DNA from: Secundilactobacillus folii
GTDB lineage: Bacteria > Bacillota > Bacilli > Lactobacillales > Lactobacillaceae
NCBI RefSeq assembly: GCF_009720675.1
Contig: NZ_WNJO01000001.1
Span: 308,785 to 372,784, forward strand
DNA length: 64,000 nt
Reading direction: 5' to 3'
Part shown: positions 16,771-25,995 of the stretch, piece by piece
How positions within the stretch are numbered: the first letter of the stretch is position 1
Layout: each line of letters begins with the position of its first letter
The notes under the pieces: model-generated
What the model was told of the DNA's origin: nothing
The model's input: the letters and a program-made list of their open reading frames with translations, nothing else
Databases searched by the model: none
Program-made: the position numbers and the translations under genes

Positions 16771-17124
16771 ATGAAAATAAAGTATTACGCAATCTCTGCC
16801 ATTGCAGTACTATCATTTGGAACTGGATTGACAATTTCTAATACCGATGCTAAGGCAAGCTATTTAAACGGGAACGACTATGCCAGAGAAGCTACACACT
16901 TAGTCACAGCAAAAAAGACAGTTCGAGTTTACAAAATTCGAACTGGAAATTGTGAAGCTAATAATCACTGGTCATTCTATAAGTATCTTCATAAAGGTTC
17001 ACGAGTCTATGCATCTCAATACTTTATGAGCACCGGTGGCTGGATCATTAAATCAAAGAATATCTATTACCATAATCATCGAACCTTCTTCCTCGTTGCT
17101 AGTGGACATTGGTACTATAAGTAA
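16771..17124 (+). CDS. Small secreted protein, 117 residues
   Basis: The precursor begins MKIKYYAISAIAVLSFG and has a signal peptide probably cleaved after AKA (near residue 29). The mature region is about 88 residues and aromatic-basic; its pattern (KTVRVYKIRTGNC, then SRVYASQYFMSTGGWIIKS) resembles the SH3-like or surface-layer-associated repeats of lactobacillus wall proteins. CAGGAG precedes the ATG at 16771; the open frame back to 16738 overlaps the previous gene. It is the second gene of a likely two-gene operon just ahead of the CRISPR array. Confidence 0.75.
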   Translation: MKIKYYAISAIAVLSFGTGLTISNTDAKASYLNGNDYAREATHLVTAKKTVRVYKIRTGNCEANNHWSFYKYLHKGSRVYASQYFMSTGGWIIKSKNIYYHNHRTFFLVASGHWYYK

Positions 17125-17229
17125 TCAAAAATGACTGCATCTCTATAAGAAAATTGTATTAGTCAAAATTTCCGTCTCTAAAAACAGGATAACTTGGCAA
17201 TAGAATCTAAATGAAGTTTCAATTTTCGC

Positions 17230-17340
17230 TTTGCTGAACGTATGATTGATTTACGAATTTTCAAATCAAGTGTAGGACTAACGACCTACCTCAGTAATGG
17301 GCTTAGCAATCGTTAAAGTTCTAGCATTATGCCTGTATTT
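17230..17340 (+). pseudogene. Possible remnant of a DHA2 transporter
   Basis: One frame reads FAERMIDLRIFKSS (17230-17271) and then LTTYLSNGLS before a stop. This matches the central loop and next helix of DHA2 exporters; the intact transporter at the window start has MIDLRMFKS at the same place. Stops interrupt the continuation. The match is short, so this is a tentative call. Confidence 0.35.
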
Positions 17341-17469
17341 GTTTTCTTGCTAGCGTGATGCTTAAAAAAACTACCATCTCTTTTTAGTCTAGTTAATTGT
17401 TGTCACACCCAGAATATCAAATCAGGCAAAAAAGTTTCTCTGTAAATTAAAAGTGATAAAAAATGGCAA

Positions 17470-17511
17470 TTTTCACTTTTCAAAACAACATTATATAAGG
17501 GATTCTTTAGT
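17470..17511 (+). promoter_or_regulatory. Probable CRISPR leader end and promoter
   Basis: The AT-rich sequence ends at repeat 1 and contains a weak pair TTTTCA (17470-17475) and TATATA (17492-17497) spaced 16 bp. The side is assigned from repeat orientation and from the eroded repeats lying at the far end. Confidence 0.4.
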
Positions 17512-18198
17512 GTATTCCCCGCACATGCGGGGGTGATCCTTGATTGCCTTCATACTTAATGATAAGTTCGTTGTATTCCCCGCACATGCGGGGGTGATCC
17601 TTTGCGTCAGACTGGCAAGCACGTATTGACCGTGTATTCCCCGCACATGCGGGGGTGATCCTGAAAATTTTGACACATCGACAGCTTTTGGCAAGTATTC
17701 CCCGCACATGCGGGGGTGATCCTGAAAATGACACTGATACAATTCAGCGGACCAAGTATTCCCCGCACATGCGGGGGTGATCCCTGAATCGAAGTGTGCT
17801 GCACGATATCAAAAGCGTATTCCCCGCACATGCGGGGGTGATCCTACCAATTATGGCATTATCTCGATGAATGAAGCGTATTCCCCGCACATGCGGGGGT
17901 GATCCCCTTGAATCGTCCCGTACATCTTGATGAAAAATGTATTTCCCGCACATGCGGGGGTGATCCCAGTGACATCCAAGCGGTGTTTATGCCTAGCAGG
18001 TATTCCCCGCACATGCGGGGGTGATCCCGATGGTGATAGCCATGCCTCAACAATCTAACAGTATTCCCCGCACATGCGGGGGTGATCCTGAATCCAGTTA
18101 TCGAACTATTTTTGTCGCAGGGTATTCCCCGCACATGCAGGGGTGATCCCGGAACGCCTTTAATGATCTGGTATTTTCCGCACATTCGGGAGTGATCC
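17512..18198 (+). CRISPR. Type I-E-like CRISPR array, 12 repeats and 11 spacers
   Basis: The 28-nt repeats start GTATTCC, end GGTGATCC and contain the palindrome CCCCGCACATGCGGGG. Repeat starts are 17512, 17573, 17634, 17695, 17756, 17817, 17878, 17939, 18000, 18061, 18122 and 18171. The first ten spacers are 33 nt each (61-nt period) and all differ; the eleventh is 21 nt. Repeats 8 and 11 carry one substitution each, and repeat 12 carries several (GTATTTTCC, CATTCGGGAG), so the old end is on the right and the leader on the left. Repeat sequence and sizes match type I-E arrays of lactobacilli. No cas gene lies in the window, so the machinery must be elsewhere or absent. Confidence 0.97.
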
Positions 18199-18264
18199 TA
18201 TTATTTTCACCAAAGATTTGAACAATTAGTTAAAGTCATGCTTTCAAAATATAGTTCAAAACAA

Positions 18265-18300
18265 GAACCCCGCTAAACGTTAATTTAGCGGGGTTCTTAC
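18265..18300 (-). terminator. Terminator downstream of tRNA-Ser
   Basis: A perfect 13-bp stem (GAACCCCGCTAAA with TTTAGCGGGGTTC) is followed on the minus strand by CTTGTTTTG. Confidence 0.85.
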
Positions 18301-18313
18301 ATGATTTATTATA

Positions 18314-18401
18314 AGGAGAGTACAGGATTTGAACCTGCGCGCCGGTATTAGCCGGTTCGCCGGATTTCGAGTCCGGTGCATTACCACTCTGCCAACTCTC
18401 C
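18314..18401 (-). tRNA. tRNA-Ser (anticodon CGA)
   Basis: On the minus strand the 88-nt sequence folds as a long-variable-arm tRNA. The acceptor arms are GGAGAGT and ACTCTCC; the anticodon loop CTCGAAA is flanked by CCGGA/TCCGG and gives CGA, which reads UCG. The T arm contains GGTTCAAATCC. The variable stem is the GC-rich pair around AACCGGCTAATACCGG. CCA is not encoded. It is followed by its own terminator. Confidence 0.93.
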
Positions 18402-18416
18402 ATAGCACACTAAATA

Positions 18417-18444
18417 ATTATACCAAAACTGGCCAAACTTGCAA
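18417..18444 (-). promoter_or_regulatory. Promoter of tRNA-Ser
   Basis: On the minus strand TTGCAA (18439-18444) and a perfect TATAAT (18417-18422) are separated by 16 bp, with a TGG extended -10. Transcription would start a few bases before the tRNA. Confidence 0.75.
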
Positions 18445-18481
18445 CCACCCTCGCCCATTATTTAGTGTTTAGGTGTTTAAA

Positions 18482-19000
18482 TTAAAACTCCATCAAACTA
18501 AAAAGGTCATAGTCTTTAATCTTATCACGACCATGAAGATCCTTTAGCTCAATGATAAAAGCAGTCCCAACAACAATGCCACCAAGTTCCTCTACTAACT
18601 GGATCGTTGCGCTGATTGTGCCGCCAGTCGCTAATAGATCATCCGTAACGAGCACCCGTTGACCTGGCTTAATCGCATCTTTATGCAAATACAGTGCTGA
18701 TTTGCCATATTCGAGGTCGTAGGTTGCCTTAACGGTCTCGCGTGGTAGTTTACCTTCCTTACGTGCCGGCGCAAAGCCAACCCCTAATTCGTAAGCCACA
18801 GGGCAACCCACAATAAAGCCACGGGCTTCTGGACCTACGATCATTTCAACATTTTTACTGCGGGCATAATCCACTAACTGATCAGTTGCATACCGGTAAG
18901 CGTCGCCGTCTGCCATCAAAGGTGAAATATCACGAAACATTACGCCTGGTTCAGGATAATCTGGTACCGTAGCAATATACTTGGTTAAATCAATCGACAT
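18482..19000 (-). CDS. apt: Adenine phosphoribosyltransferase
   Basis: Apt salvages adenine by joining it to PRPP to give AMP. The 172-residue protein shows the PRPP-binding motif [13 protein letters not shown] (about residues 119-131) and the family's N-terminal [13 protein letters not shown] and [12 protein letters not shown] segments. Its length is normal. AAAGGAG lies upstream of the ATG. It follows recJ after 17 bp and is the last gene of the rnz-lapA-like-recJ-apt operon; recJ-apt linkage is common in Firmicutes. Confidence 0.98.
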   Translation of the reverse strand: MSIDLTKYIATVPDYPEPGVMFRDISPLMADGDAYRYATDQLVDYARSKNVEMIVGPEARGFIVGCPVAYELGVGFAPARKEGKLPRETVKATYDLEYGKSALYLHKDAIKPGQRVLVTDDLLATGGTISATIQLVEELGGIVVGTAFIIELKDLHGRDKIKDYDLFSLMEF

Positions 19001-19017
19001 TTTAATAAGCAGCTCCT

Positions 19018-21348
19018 TTAATCATGTGCAATCAGCGAGGTCAACAATGACTTGAGATCGGCCGTCTCGCTGTACAATAGTTGTTTTTCAGTTTCCATTT
19101 GTTGTTGACGACGTTGATAACTTGGGGCTTCAGTAATTTGATGGTGATCCGGAGACTTCACTTGATTTAAAATACCATTTGAAATGGTCACAAATTTAAG
19201 TTCCCGGAAAATCTGTAGCATCAGCACCAACTGCGCCGTTTCAATTTGCAAATACTTGGCAAGTTCGCCCAGTCTATGACCCACATCAACATTTTGATGG
19301 GTTTGAACGAACCTAAACAGTTTAGCATATTGTGCGCGATCTGGCATCCCTAAAAGGTAATGACTTTGCTTTAAATAAAAATAAGTGACGATTTGTTCAG
19401 CATTGACGTGGTTTAGAGCCGTTTGTAAATCCTCAATTTTTACCGGACAATCTACCAGATACATCGTGGTCGTCTTGATTTGACCCAAACGTTCGGCATC
19501 TGCCAGTAGCCAGCTATTCGCTGTAGCTGGAATCTGTGGCTGTAACTGCTCGTAAAGGTGCTGGTTGAAGAAGACATAAGTAGCATCCGTGTTTGAAAAC
19601 ATTTCACGACGTAATTTTTGGGTTCGCTTGTCAGCAATTACAATACCATCGACCGCTAAATCCTTAACCATGAGCTGCATCGAAGTTCGACCCTGCCAAA
19701 CATTGATTTCAATTTGCCCAACCACTTTTACCTGTTGATCAGCACTTTGAAGGACTGTTGCCAGCTGCCCAGCACCAAAATCAATCGCATTTAACTGCTG
19801 ATTACCGTCTACCAGCGAGAATTTAAGGTGTTTGCTTTCTGCGCCAATGGCTTTAACATTCTGGACTTGGTTAGGTTTAAAGACAAATAAGGGTACCGGA
19901 TTATCAGTCCCAAAAGGTGCAAGCTGCCGTAATTCATCGTAAAGCGTTTCCGTAACGTCTTGCACTGCCATTTCAGAAGCAACCGTTAACTTCGTTTTAG
20001 GCTGGTCCGCTAACTGCTGATCAGCAGCGGCCTGGTCAAACCCCGTCTGCAACTCCTCAAGTTGGTCAGCCTTCGCGGTCATCCCAACGGCGGCAGCATG
20101 ACCCCCAAAGTTGACTAACAGGTCGCGCTGACCGTCAAAGGCCTCAAAAAGATTAAAGTTTTCAACGCTTCTACCCGACCCCTTGGCAGTACCATTTTCT
20201 AAATTAACGTTTAACACCACGGTTGGTTTGCCAGTCGCCTCAACGACTTTGCTAGCAACGATACCAAGCACTCCTTCATGCCAGCCCTTCCCGGCGATCA
20301 AAAGTGTGGGATGATCACGGTGATTTTCATCCTGAGCTTGTTTCAGTGCGACCTCACTAATATCAGCCACCAGTTTCTGACGGTATTTATTCTGCTTTTC
20401 CGTTAGTTCAGCTAACTTGGTTGCCCGTTCATCATCCAGTGTCGTTAATAATTCAACGGCAGGTGCCGCATCATCTAGCCGACCTAAAGCATTTAAACGA
20501 GGTGCAATGCCAAACCCGATCGACTGCTCATCAATACGCTCTGGATCAATGCCTGCCTGCTTGATGAGTGCGACAAGACCTAACCGATCCGTTTGCCGCA
20601 TTAATTGTAACCCAGCGGTCACAATAACTCGGTTTTCATCCACTAATGGCACCAAATCAGCCACTGTTCCTATCGCAGCTAGATCCAACATCTCCTGTGG
20701 GACTTCATCTAACATTGCGGTCGCTACCTTAAAAGCAACGCCGGCGCCGGACAAACCACCAAAGGGATAATCACTCTCAGGGTGACGCGGATGGATAATT
20801 GCGTACGCTGCTGGTAAGTCACTTGGTAACTCATGGTGATCCGTAACCACCACGTCACAACCAAGTTCATTTGCTCGCGCAATGGCATCATTTCCAGCCA
20901 CCCCATTATCAACGGTAACGATCAACTTTGTCCCGGCTTCGATCAAGCGCTCAAACGCTGCCTTATTAGGCCCATAACCATCAACAAAGCGATTGGGAAT
21001 GAAGTAGTCCACGTCAGCACCAATCTGATCCAGCGTTTCGTATAGAATTGAAGTACTGGTCACACCATCAGCATCGTAATCACCGTAGATTGTGATGTGG
21101 TCCCCATTTGCAACTGCCTCTTGAATCCGGTCAATCCCCTTTTGCATATCGTGCATGGCAAAGGGATCATGTAATTGTGATAAATCTGGATGCAGAAACC
21201 GACTGGCCTTTGTTTCATCGTCGTAGCCGCGATTAAGCAAGATCTGTGCCACCATTGGCTGTAATGATAACGATTTAGCTAAATCTTTTGCCGCTGTGGA
21301 AGGCTGATCAACATGTTTAATTTGCCAGTCATAATGTGCTTCAATCAC
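19018..21348 (-). CDS. recJ: Single-strand DNA 5'-3' exonuclease RecJ
   Basis: RecJ resects 5' ends in recombination and mismatch or base-excision repair. The 776-residue protein has the DHH phosphoesterase motifs [12 protein letters not shown] (motif I), VTVDNG and VTDHHE (motif III), then the DHHA1 domain with GGHAAAVGM, an OB-fold, and the extra C-terminal domain found in Firmicutes RecJ (about 600-776). The frame is open to an ATG at 21357, but AAAGG directly abuts that codon; the GTG at 21348 is better spaced and I prefer it. Its start overlaps the end of the lapA-like gene. Confidence 0.95.
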   Translation of the reverse strand: MIEAHYDWQIKHVDQPSTAAKDLAKSLSLQPMVAQILLNRGYDDETKASRFLHPDLSQLHDPFAMHDMQKGIDRIQEAVANGDHITIYGDYDADGVTSTSILYETLDQIGADVDYFIPNRFVDGYGPNKAAFERLIEAGTKLIVTVDNGVAGNDAIARANELGCDVVVTDHHELPSDLPAAYAIIHPRHPESDYPFGGLSGAGVAFKVATAMLDEVPQEMLDLAAIGTVADLVPLVDENRVIVTAGLQLMRQTDRLGLVALIKQAGIDPERIDEQSIGFGIAPRLNALGRLDDAAPAVELLTTLDDERATKLAELTEKQNKYRQKLVADISEVALKQAQDENHRDHPTLLIAGKGWHEGVLGIVASKVVEATGKPTVVLNVNLENGTAKGSGRSVENFNLFEAFDGQRDLLVNFGGHAAAVGMTAKADQLEELQTGFDQAAADQQLADQPKTKLTVASEMAVQDVTETLYDELRQLAPFGTDNPVPLFVFKPNQVQNVKAIGAESKHLKFSLVDGNQQLNAIDFGAGQLATVLQSADQQVKVVGQIEINVWQGRTSMQLMVKDLAVDGIVIADKRTQKLRREMFSNTDATYVFFNQHLYEQLQPQIPATANSWLLADAERLGQIKTTTMYLVDCPVKIEDLQTALNHVNAEQIVTYFYLKQSHYLLGMPDRAQYAKLFRFVQTHQNVDVGHRLGELAKYLQIETAQLVLMLQIFRELKFVTISNGILNQVKSPDHHQITEAPSYQRRQQQMETEKQLLYSETADLKSLLTSLIAHD

Positions 21349-21673
21349 GTTTATCATCCTTTACTTCTGTTTGATTATCCTTTTTAGAGACTTGTTTTTG
21401 ATCGTTACTAGGCCGACCAAGCCGGGTTTCTAACGTTTGAATTCGGTCAGCCTGGCGTTTTATGGTTCGCTTAGTCTGATAGTTTGAAATCGTCGCAAAA
21501 AGAAACATCAAAATGGCGCCAAGAAAAATTGCGACCAACAATATTAAGACTAGTGGCCAAGAAACCGTTGTGAACCCAAAATGAATTGGCACTGGTTCTG
21601 TGTTCATCAATGCAAATACGGCAATCAAAATAACCAGCAAAATTGCAATAATAACTTTCCCCTGACGCTTCAA
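21341..21673 (-). CDS. LapA/DUF1049 family membrane protein
   Basis: This 110-residue protein has two N-terminal transmembrane helices (about residues 7-24 and 38-62) followed by a coiled-coil-prone, charged cytoplasmic tail (KRTIKRQADRIQTLETRL... DDKRD). The helix pair with INTEPVPIHFGF-type loop (here MNTEPVPIHFGFTTVSWPL) is the hallmark of the LapA/YrvD-type family that often precedes recJ in Firmicutes. TTG is the start, with GGGGG 7 nt before it. Its role in Gram-positives is unknown. Confidence 0.85.
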   Translation of the reverse strand: MKRQGKVIIAILLVILIAVFALMNTEPVPIHFGFTTVSWPLVLILLVAIFLGAILMFLFATISNYQTKRTIKRQADRIQTLETRLGRPSNDQKQVSKKDNQTEVKDDKRD

Positions 21674-21684
21674 ACAAATTCCCC

Positions 21685-22623
21685 CTAGTGGCGTTCTTTA
21701 TCAAACGGAATATCAATCAGGTCAAAATCTTTAACGACCTTGGCATTTTTAAATACAGCTTGTGCCTGCTTCTCCAGCTCATGAGCAAGTTTACCATTAT
21801 AACGCGCGGAAATATGATTTAACAGTAAGCGCCCAACGTGGGACTCCTTAGCAATTGTAGCGGCTTGAACGTTCGTTGAATGATAATAGCTGTGCGCCAT
21901 TGTCGCTTCATCTTTCGCGAAGGTACTTTCATGAACCAAAACGTCGGCATTTTGCGCAAGTTTATAGCTATTGGCAGTTTTACGAGTATCCCCTAAGATC
22001 GTGACGATTCTGCCCTTTTGAGCGTGACCAATGTAGTCATGACCATCAATTTTTCGACCATCAGGCAATGTGACCGTTTTACCGGCTTTTATCTGACCGT
22101 AAATTGGCCCGGATGGAATCTGGTCATCACGCAACTTATCAACCAACAATTCTCCTTGGTGGTCGTGTTCAACCACCCGGTAGCCAAAAGTTTCAATTTT
22201 ATGGTCTAAGTGTTCGGCATAAACCGTAAATTTATTATCTTTAAAAATCTCGCCACCATCTGATAATTCGACAAAATCAATGTAGTAAGAAAGCTTGGTT
22301 TCTGAAACTTTTAAGCTGGTTAGCACAAAGTTACGAATCCCTCGTGGCCCATAGATCGTCAGCTTTTCATTGCCACCCTGGAAAGAGCGGCTGCTCAACA
22401 GACCAGGTAACCCAAAGATGTGGTCACCGTGCAAATGAGTAATAAAAATTTTATCAATTTTTCGAGGTTTAATAGTTGTTCTAAGAATTTGCTGCTGGGT
22501 ACCTTCACCGGCGTCAAATAACCAAATGGAATTGCGTTCTTCGAGTAGTCGAAGAGCCAGGCTACTCACATTTCGAAATTTACCAGGAGATCCGGCACCG
22601 GTACCTAAAAATTCAATTTGCAT
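21685..22623 (-). CDS. rnz: Ribonuclease Z
   Basis: RNase Z removes the 3' trailer of tRNA precursors that lack an encoded CCA, which suits the CCA-less tRNA-Ser nearby. The 312-residue metallo-beta-lactamase-fold enzyme shows [13 protein letters not shown] (zinc ligands), the [15 protein letters not shown] opening, an exosite region around residues 150-200, and late ligands in LGDTRKT and LLNHISARY. It is the first gene of the rnz-lapA-like-recJ-apt operon. Confidence 0.97.
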   Translation of the reverse strand: MQIEFLGTGAGSPGKFRNVSSLALRLLEERNSIWLFDAGEGTQQQILRTTIKPRKIDKIFITHLHGDHIFGLPGLLSSRSFQGGNEKLTIYGPRGIRNFVLTSLKVSETKLSYYIDFVELSDGGEIFKDNKFTVYAEHLDHKIETFGYRVVEHDHQGELLVDKLRDDQIPSGPIYGQIKAGKTVTLPDGRKIDGHDYIGHAQKGRIVTILGDTRKTANSYKLAQNADVLVHESTFAKDEATMAHSYYHSTNVQAATIAKESHVGRLLLNHISARYNGKLAHELEKQAQAVFKNAKVVKDFDLIDIPFDKERH

Positions 22624-22844
22624 GTCTGTCGTCCTTTTCTATTAAATCGCACCGCGGAAACGGCGATGTTCATTTGTTCCTTTACTGTGAATCCAACCAT
22701 ATAATTGTAGCAGATTCAGGCTGTATTTGTTTGATTATTTGATCGAAATTCAAACTATTTCCTGCCACGAGGCAACTTAAACGGTCTACCGAAGCACTTT
22801 CTAACCTGAATCATGTATAATGTTTTTAGAGGGGAGTGGGTACT

Positions 22845-23111
22845 TTGCGCTTGAAAGAAGTCGTGACCCTAGTGCAGCAACTATCACCGTCACTCAAGCT
22901 TGGCCTTGATTCATCACCGATCAAACCGATTTCTGGAATGTCCAAAAGCGATGGTCGGCTGCTGTTCCATACCGCCACCAAAACACCTCTGACGATTGAA
23001 GCCTTTCGACAGCATGCGACCCACTTTGATGACCAACTAGTGGTTTTCTCTTCATCGGGAAAGCGGCTGTTTGGTTTCCGTCAAGAAAATCACTGGTTAT
23101 TATTTAAATAA
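22845..23111 (+). CDS. Unrecognised 88-residue protein
   Basis: I do not recognise this family. It is a small soluble protein with a helix at the start (LKEVVTLVQQLS) and a probable beta-rich end (DQLVVFSSSGKRLFGFRQENHWLLFK). GGGGAG lies 8 nt before the TTG at 22845, which I prefer to GTG 22836 because the ribosome site overlaps the latter. A perfect TATAAT at 22816-22821 precedes it. A lipoprotein gene starts 12 bp downstream, so the pair is probably one operon. Confidence 0.7.
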   Translation: MRLKEVVTLVQQLSPSLKLGLDSSPIKPISGMSKSDGRLLFHTATKTPLTIEAFRQHATHFDDQLVVFSSSGKRLFGFRQENHWLLFK

Positions 23112-23123
23112 CGGGGGCTCATT

Positions 23124-23855
23124 ATGACAAATAAACATCTTACACTGACTTTAATTTTAATCGCCGGACTGGCATTAAGCGGCTGTGGCAGTCATGCAGC
23201 AACCGCTCATCGATCAGCGACGAGCTCAGCTGCAAGCTCAACGAGCGAAAGTCAAAAGACACCGGCAAAATCCGCATCTGATCAGGCAACTATGAAACCG
23301 TATCAGGTACCAAAATCGGAAAAACAGAACCGTGACTACCGCCGCTCAGGCTTATTAACGCTGCCGGGTCAATTTGCCTACGACAAAGTAGGCACCAAGC
23401 TGACCCTTTCTCAAAATGTAACCCAAAAACATCAAACGGCCTCAAACGGCATCGTTTATCGGGTAACTGATGTCAAACGTTATCGCAATAACGCTAAGAC
23501 TCAACGGGCATTATCAATGGCTGAGCAAGCTTTCAATGTGGCTAAGATTCCTAATCCTTACCAGACGATTCAAATCAAGTTTCGGGTTAAAAATCAATCT
23601 AGCCGGGCAATCAAAATTGACGGTATTACACATGCCACAATTAACGCGTCTAGAAATATTGAATCAGACGGGCTCAGTGATCCCAGTGCGGGTGCAACGA
23701 TTAAAGCTGGCCAAACCCGAGCGTTTTCCGCAATGATTCTGGCGGGCCCAACCAGTTTCAAAGTGTCTCAATTACAGATTAAATTCTCGGGAGGCTTTAA
23801 CGATGCAGGTCAAACGGTAATTGCCGCCCCGAAAGCCATTGGTATCCAACTGTAA
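23124..23855 (+). CDS. Secreted lipoprotein with DUF4352-like domain
   Basis: The 243-residue precursor carries a lipobox (LALSGC, Cys21), so it is cleaved by signal peptidase II and anchored to the outer face of the membrane. A low-complexity Ser/Ala/Thr linker (about residues 22-60) leads to an Ig-like domain of the DUF4352/telokin-like type. Within it IQIKFRVKNQSSRAIKID and KAGQTRAFSAMIL are characteristic. Such lipoproteins are widespread in lactobacilli with unknown roles. It follows the 88-residue unknown gene by 12 bp and ends at a strong terminator. Confidence 0.85.
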   Translation: MTNKHLTLTLILIAGLALSGCGSHAATAHRSATSSAASSTSESQKTPAKSASDQATMKPYQVPKSEKQNRDYRRSGLLTLPGQFAYDKVGTKLTLSQNVTQKHQTASNGIVYRVTDVKRYRNNAKTQRALSMAEQAFNVAKIPNPYQTIQIKFRVKNQSSRAIKIDGITHATINASRNIESDGLSDPSAGATIKAGQTRAFSAMILAGPTSFKVSQLQIKFSGGFNDAGQTVIAAPKAIGIQL

Positions 23856-23939
23856 AGTGCACTTGAAGTTTAACAGTTTTGGCTACATGCTTTTCAATTT
23901 AAAAGTAACTGGTTCCACTTAGATTTTAGATTTCAACTT

Positions 23940-23998
23940 AAATAGAGCTGTCAAAAACAATTTTCCTAGAAGAAATTTGTTTTTGGCAGCCCTATTTT
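23940..23998. terminator. Bidirectional terminator between convergent lipoprotein and acyltransferase genes
   Basis: Arms AAATAG-GCTG-CAAAAACAA and TTGTTTTTG-CAGC-CTATTT pair around a loop, with only isolated mismatches. Confidence 0.85.
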
Positions 23999-24025
23999 AA
24001 TTAAAAATACATTCTGATTTTTAAA

Positions 24026-25951
24026 CTAATTGGCATGCAGGGTCATCCGCTGAACTAGCAAACGGGTAAAGTACCGGTTGCCAGTTGGATTAGGATGAAC
24101 GTCGTCGTTGTAGAACCAGCTTTGATGATTCTTGCTTAAATCATGCCAGTCCACCATTTCAACGTTTGGATAACGACGTGCTGCTTTAGCAATCGTTGTG
24201 TTCACAGAACTTTCCCAATTACGCGTTGGAACGTGCGTGTTGATCCAGTAAATGTGGCGTTTAGGCCCAATCATTCGGATCACGCTATCAATTTGCTCAT
24301 CGGTCATTGGGCTGTTGGTCCCTAGATTCACGACAACGTTCTTAGCCAGTGCGCCTTGAGCCTGCAATGCTTGGATCTCCTTTGGTGCCTGCCAGATCTG
24401 GCGGCCAACTCCTGCAGAAACATAGGTATTAGGGACCACTTCTCGCACGTCTCTAGATGCATCAAGCATGACCGAATCCCCAATCGCAGTCACTGGCAAA
24501 TCCTTTGCAATGACAACTTGGCGTTTAGTCAGTCCATAGCTCTTCATCAATTGGCGTTCATGCGGTGTTAGCTTAACCTTTCGCCAAGCTTCTTCGCGCT
24601 TCTTTTGAGCCGCGGCTTGTTTTTGCTCTGCTCGCTGCTGTGCTAAAGCCTTTTGATTAGAGGCGGAAGCTGCTTTTTGGTTCTTTTTAATGCTACTTTG
24701 CAGTGCACTTTGCTGTTCCCTGGAATGAGCTGGCGAAGTTGCCGCGCCAAACAATGCAACTGCGGCAATCAAGGCAGCTGGAATAACTACATACCGGCGC
24801 CAGCCAAAAGTACTGGGCCGTTTGAAGAATTGCCGAACTAAATTAGGTAGTTGACTGTAATTATAATGCCGCATTGGCCGTTCCAAATAGCGGTAGGATA
24901 AGTCGCTTACAATCAAGATCAAAACCGTTTCAATCAGCGCATTAAGTAACGGATGTGCCGCAATATTAGTTACCTTTGCTTCGTAAAAAATCATAATTGG
25001 GAATTGATACAGATAAATTCCATAACTGCGCTTACCCACCCAGTCAAACACTCGGTTAGTGAAGACCTGATTCATAAAGCCCGCTGGATGCGCAACTGTA
25101 GCCACTAAAATTGCAGACAAGAACGTGAACAGGAACATCCCGCCACGGTACGTCCACGTAGCCTGTCCTGACATTTTAAAGAAGAGCCAAACGATGGCCA
25201 GAAAACTAACAATTCCTGTCCCGTTCAATAACCATTTAGACCGGTCAGACAAATCAGTTTTCAATTTTGTGGCTGGCCAAATAAAGGCTAATGATACGCC
25301 CAGCAGAATGGCAAACATCCGCGTATCCGTCCCGTAATAGACACGGTTGGTCATCGCTGTGCCCGTGTACAAGACACCCATCCAAATGGCTGAGAGGACA
25401 GCTAAACCAGTTATCATATAGAAGATTTGCCGTCGCTGATGAAAAATACCAAGGAGCACTACCAGCACCAAAGGCCAAATTAAGTAGAATTGACCCTCAA
25501 TGGAAAGCGACCAAAGGTGGGTAAATGGTGATTCACCGTTAAACCGATCAAAATAAGATTGACCATGCCCAATTTCCCACCAGTTATAAACGTACAGTAA
25601 GTTAGTCGTAATGATTGCTTTTAAGCTCACAAAGAGTGATCTTTGAAACAGCGTAATATAGGCTGCGGTTGTTAATACCATTGTGACTAACGCCGGATAC
25701 AAGCGTTTCATCCGTCGGCCATAAAAGCTGAGCACATCAATGCGCCCGTTTTGTTCATATTCCTGTAAGAGTAAATCGGTAATCAAATAACCCGAAACAA
25801 CGAAGAAAATGGGTACGCCTAAATAACCCCCTTGCAGGCTGTATGGTAACAGGTGATAGACGATCACGCCAATCACCGCAATTGTTCTAATACCATCGAA
25901 CCCAGAAATATAACGACTATTTTTCAGCCGTTTACTCCCTGCATGTCGCAT
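24026..25951 (-). CDS. OatA-like acyltransferase with SGNH domain
   Basis: The 641-residue membrane enzyme combines an acyltransferase-3 domain with about ten helices (residues 15-380; ISGFDGIRTIAVIGVIVYH and FFVVSGYLITDLLL are signatures) and, after an Ala/Gln/Lys-rich coiled linker (about 415-460), an extracellular SGNH hydrolase domain. The latter shows the nucleophile Ser in GDSVMLDASR and Asp/His in YNDDVHPNPTG. This is the OatA layout, in which acetyl groups are carried across the membrane and placed on peptidoglycan, giving lysozyme resistance. Other targets such as teichoic acids are possible. The start at 25951 has GAGGGAG upstream. Confidence 0.9.
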   Translation of the reverse strand: MRHAGSKRLKNSRYISGFDGIRTIAVIGVIVYHLLPYSLQGGYLGVPIFFVVSGYLITDLLLQEYEQNGRIDVLSFYGRRMKRLYPALVTMVLTTAAYITLFQRSLFVSLKAIITTNLLYVYNWWEIGHGQSYFDRFNGESPFTHLWSLSIEGQFYLIWPLVLVVLLGIFHQRRQIFYMITGLAVLSAIWMGVLYTGTAMTNRVYYGTDTRMFAILLGVSLAFIWPATKLKTDLSDRSKWLLNGTGIVSFLAIVWLFFKMSGQATWTYRGGMFLFTFLSAILVATVAHPAGFMNQVFTNRVFDWVGKRSYGIYLYQFPIMIFYEAKVTNIAAHPLLNALIETVLILIVSDLSYRYLERPMRHYNYSQLPNLVRQFFKRPSTFGWRRYVVIPAALIAAVALFGAATSPAHSREQQSALQSSIKKNQKAASASNQKALAQQRAEQKQAAAQKKREEAWRKVKLTPHERQLMKSYGLTKRQVVIAKDLPVTAIGDSVMLDASRDVREVVPNTYVSAGVGRQIWQAPKEIQALQAQGALAKNVVVNLGTNSPMTDEQIDSVIRMIGPKRHIYWINTHVPTRNWESSVNTTIAKAARRYPNVEMVDWHDLSKNHQSWFYNDDVHPNPTGNRYFTRLLVQRMTLHAN

Positions 25952-25995
25952 CTGATGCTCCCTCATTTCCTCAATAAACTAGTGTATTCACCGGA

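Larger units (their letters stand above)
17125..17511. other. 387-bp AT-rich region: transporter debris and CRISPR leader
   Basis: No intact gene is present. The first half contains a decayed stretch resembling an MFS transporter (17230-17340). The last roughly 60 bp, directly before repeat 1, are AT-rich and form the probable leader. Confidence 0.55.

Noticed and set aside
17491..18185. Several minus-strand frames across the CRISPR array (repeated ITPACAGNT and HPRMCGEY peptides)
   Set aside because: They are translations of the repeats and spacers; the periodic peptides are a well-known annotation artefact.
18314..18401. tRNA-Ser 3' end as a proven attachment site
   Set aside because: I did not find a second copy of its 3' sequence on the other side of the accessory segment, so integration is only suggested.
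20417..20770. 117-codon plus-strand frame inside recJ
   Set aside because: It is fully antisense to the conserved recJ sequence and has no ribosome site.
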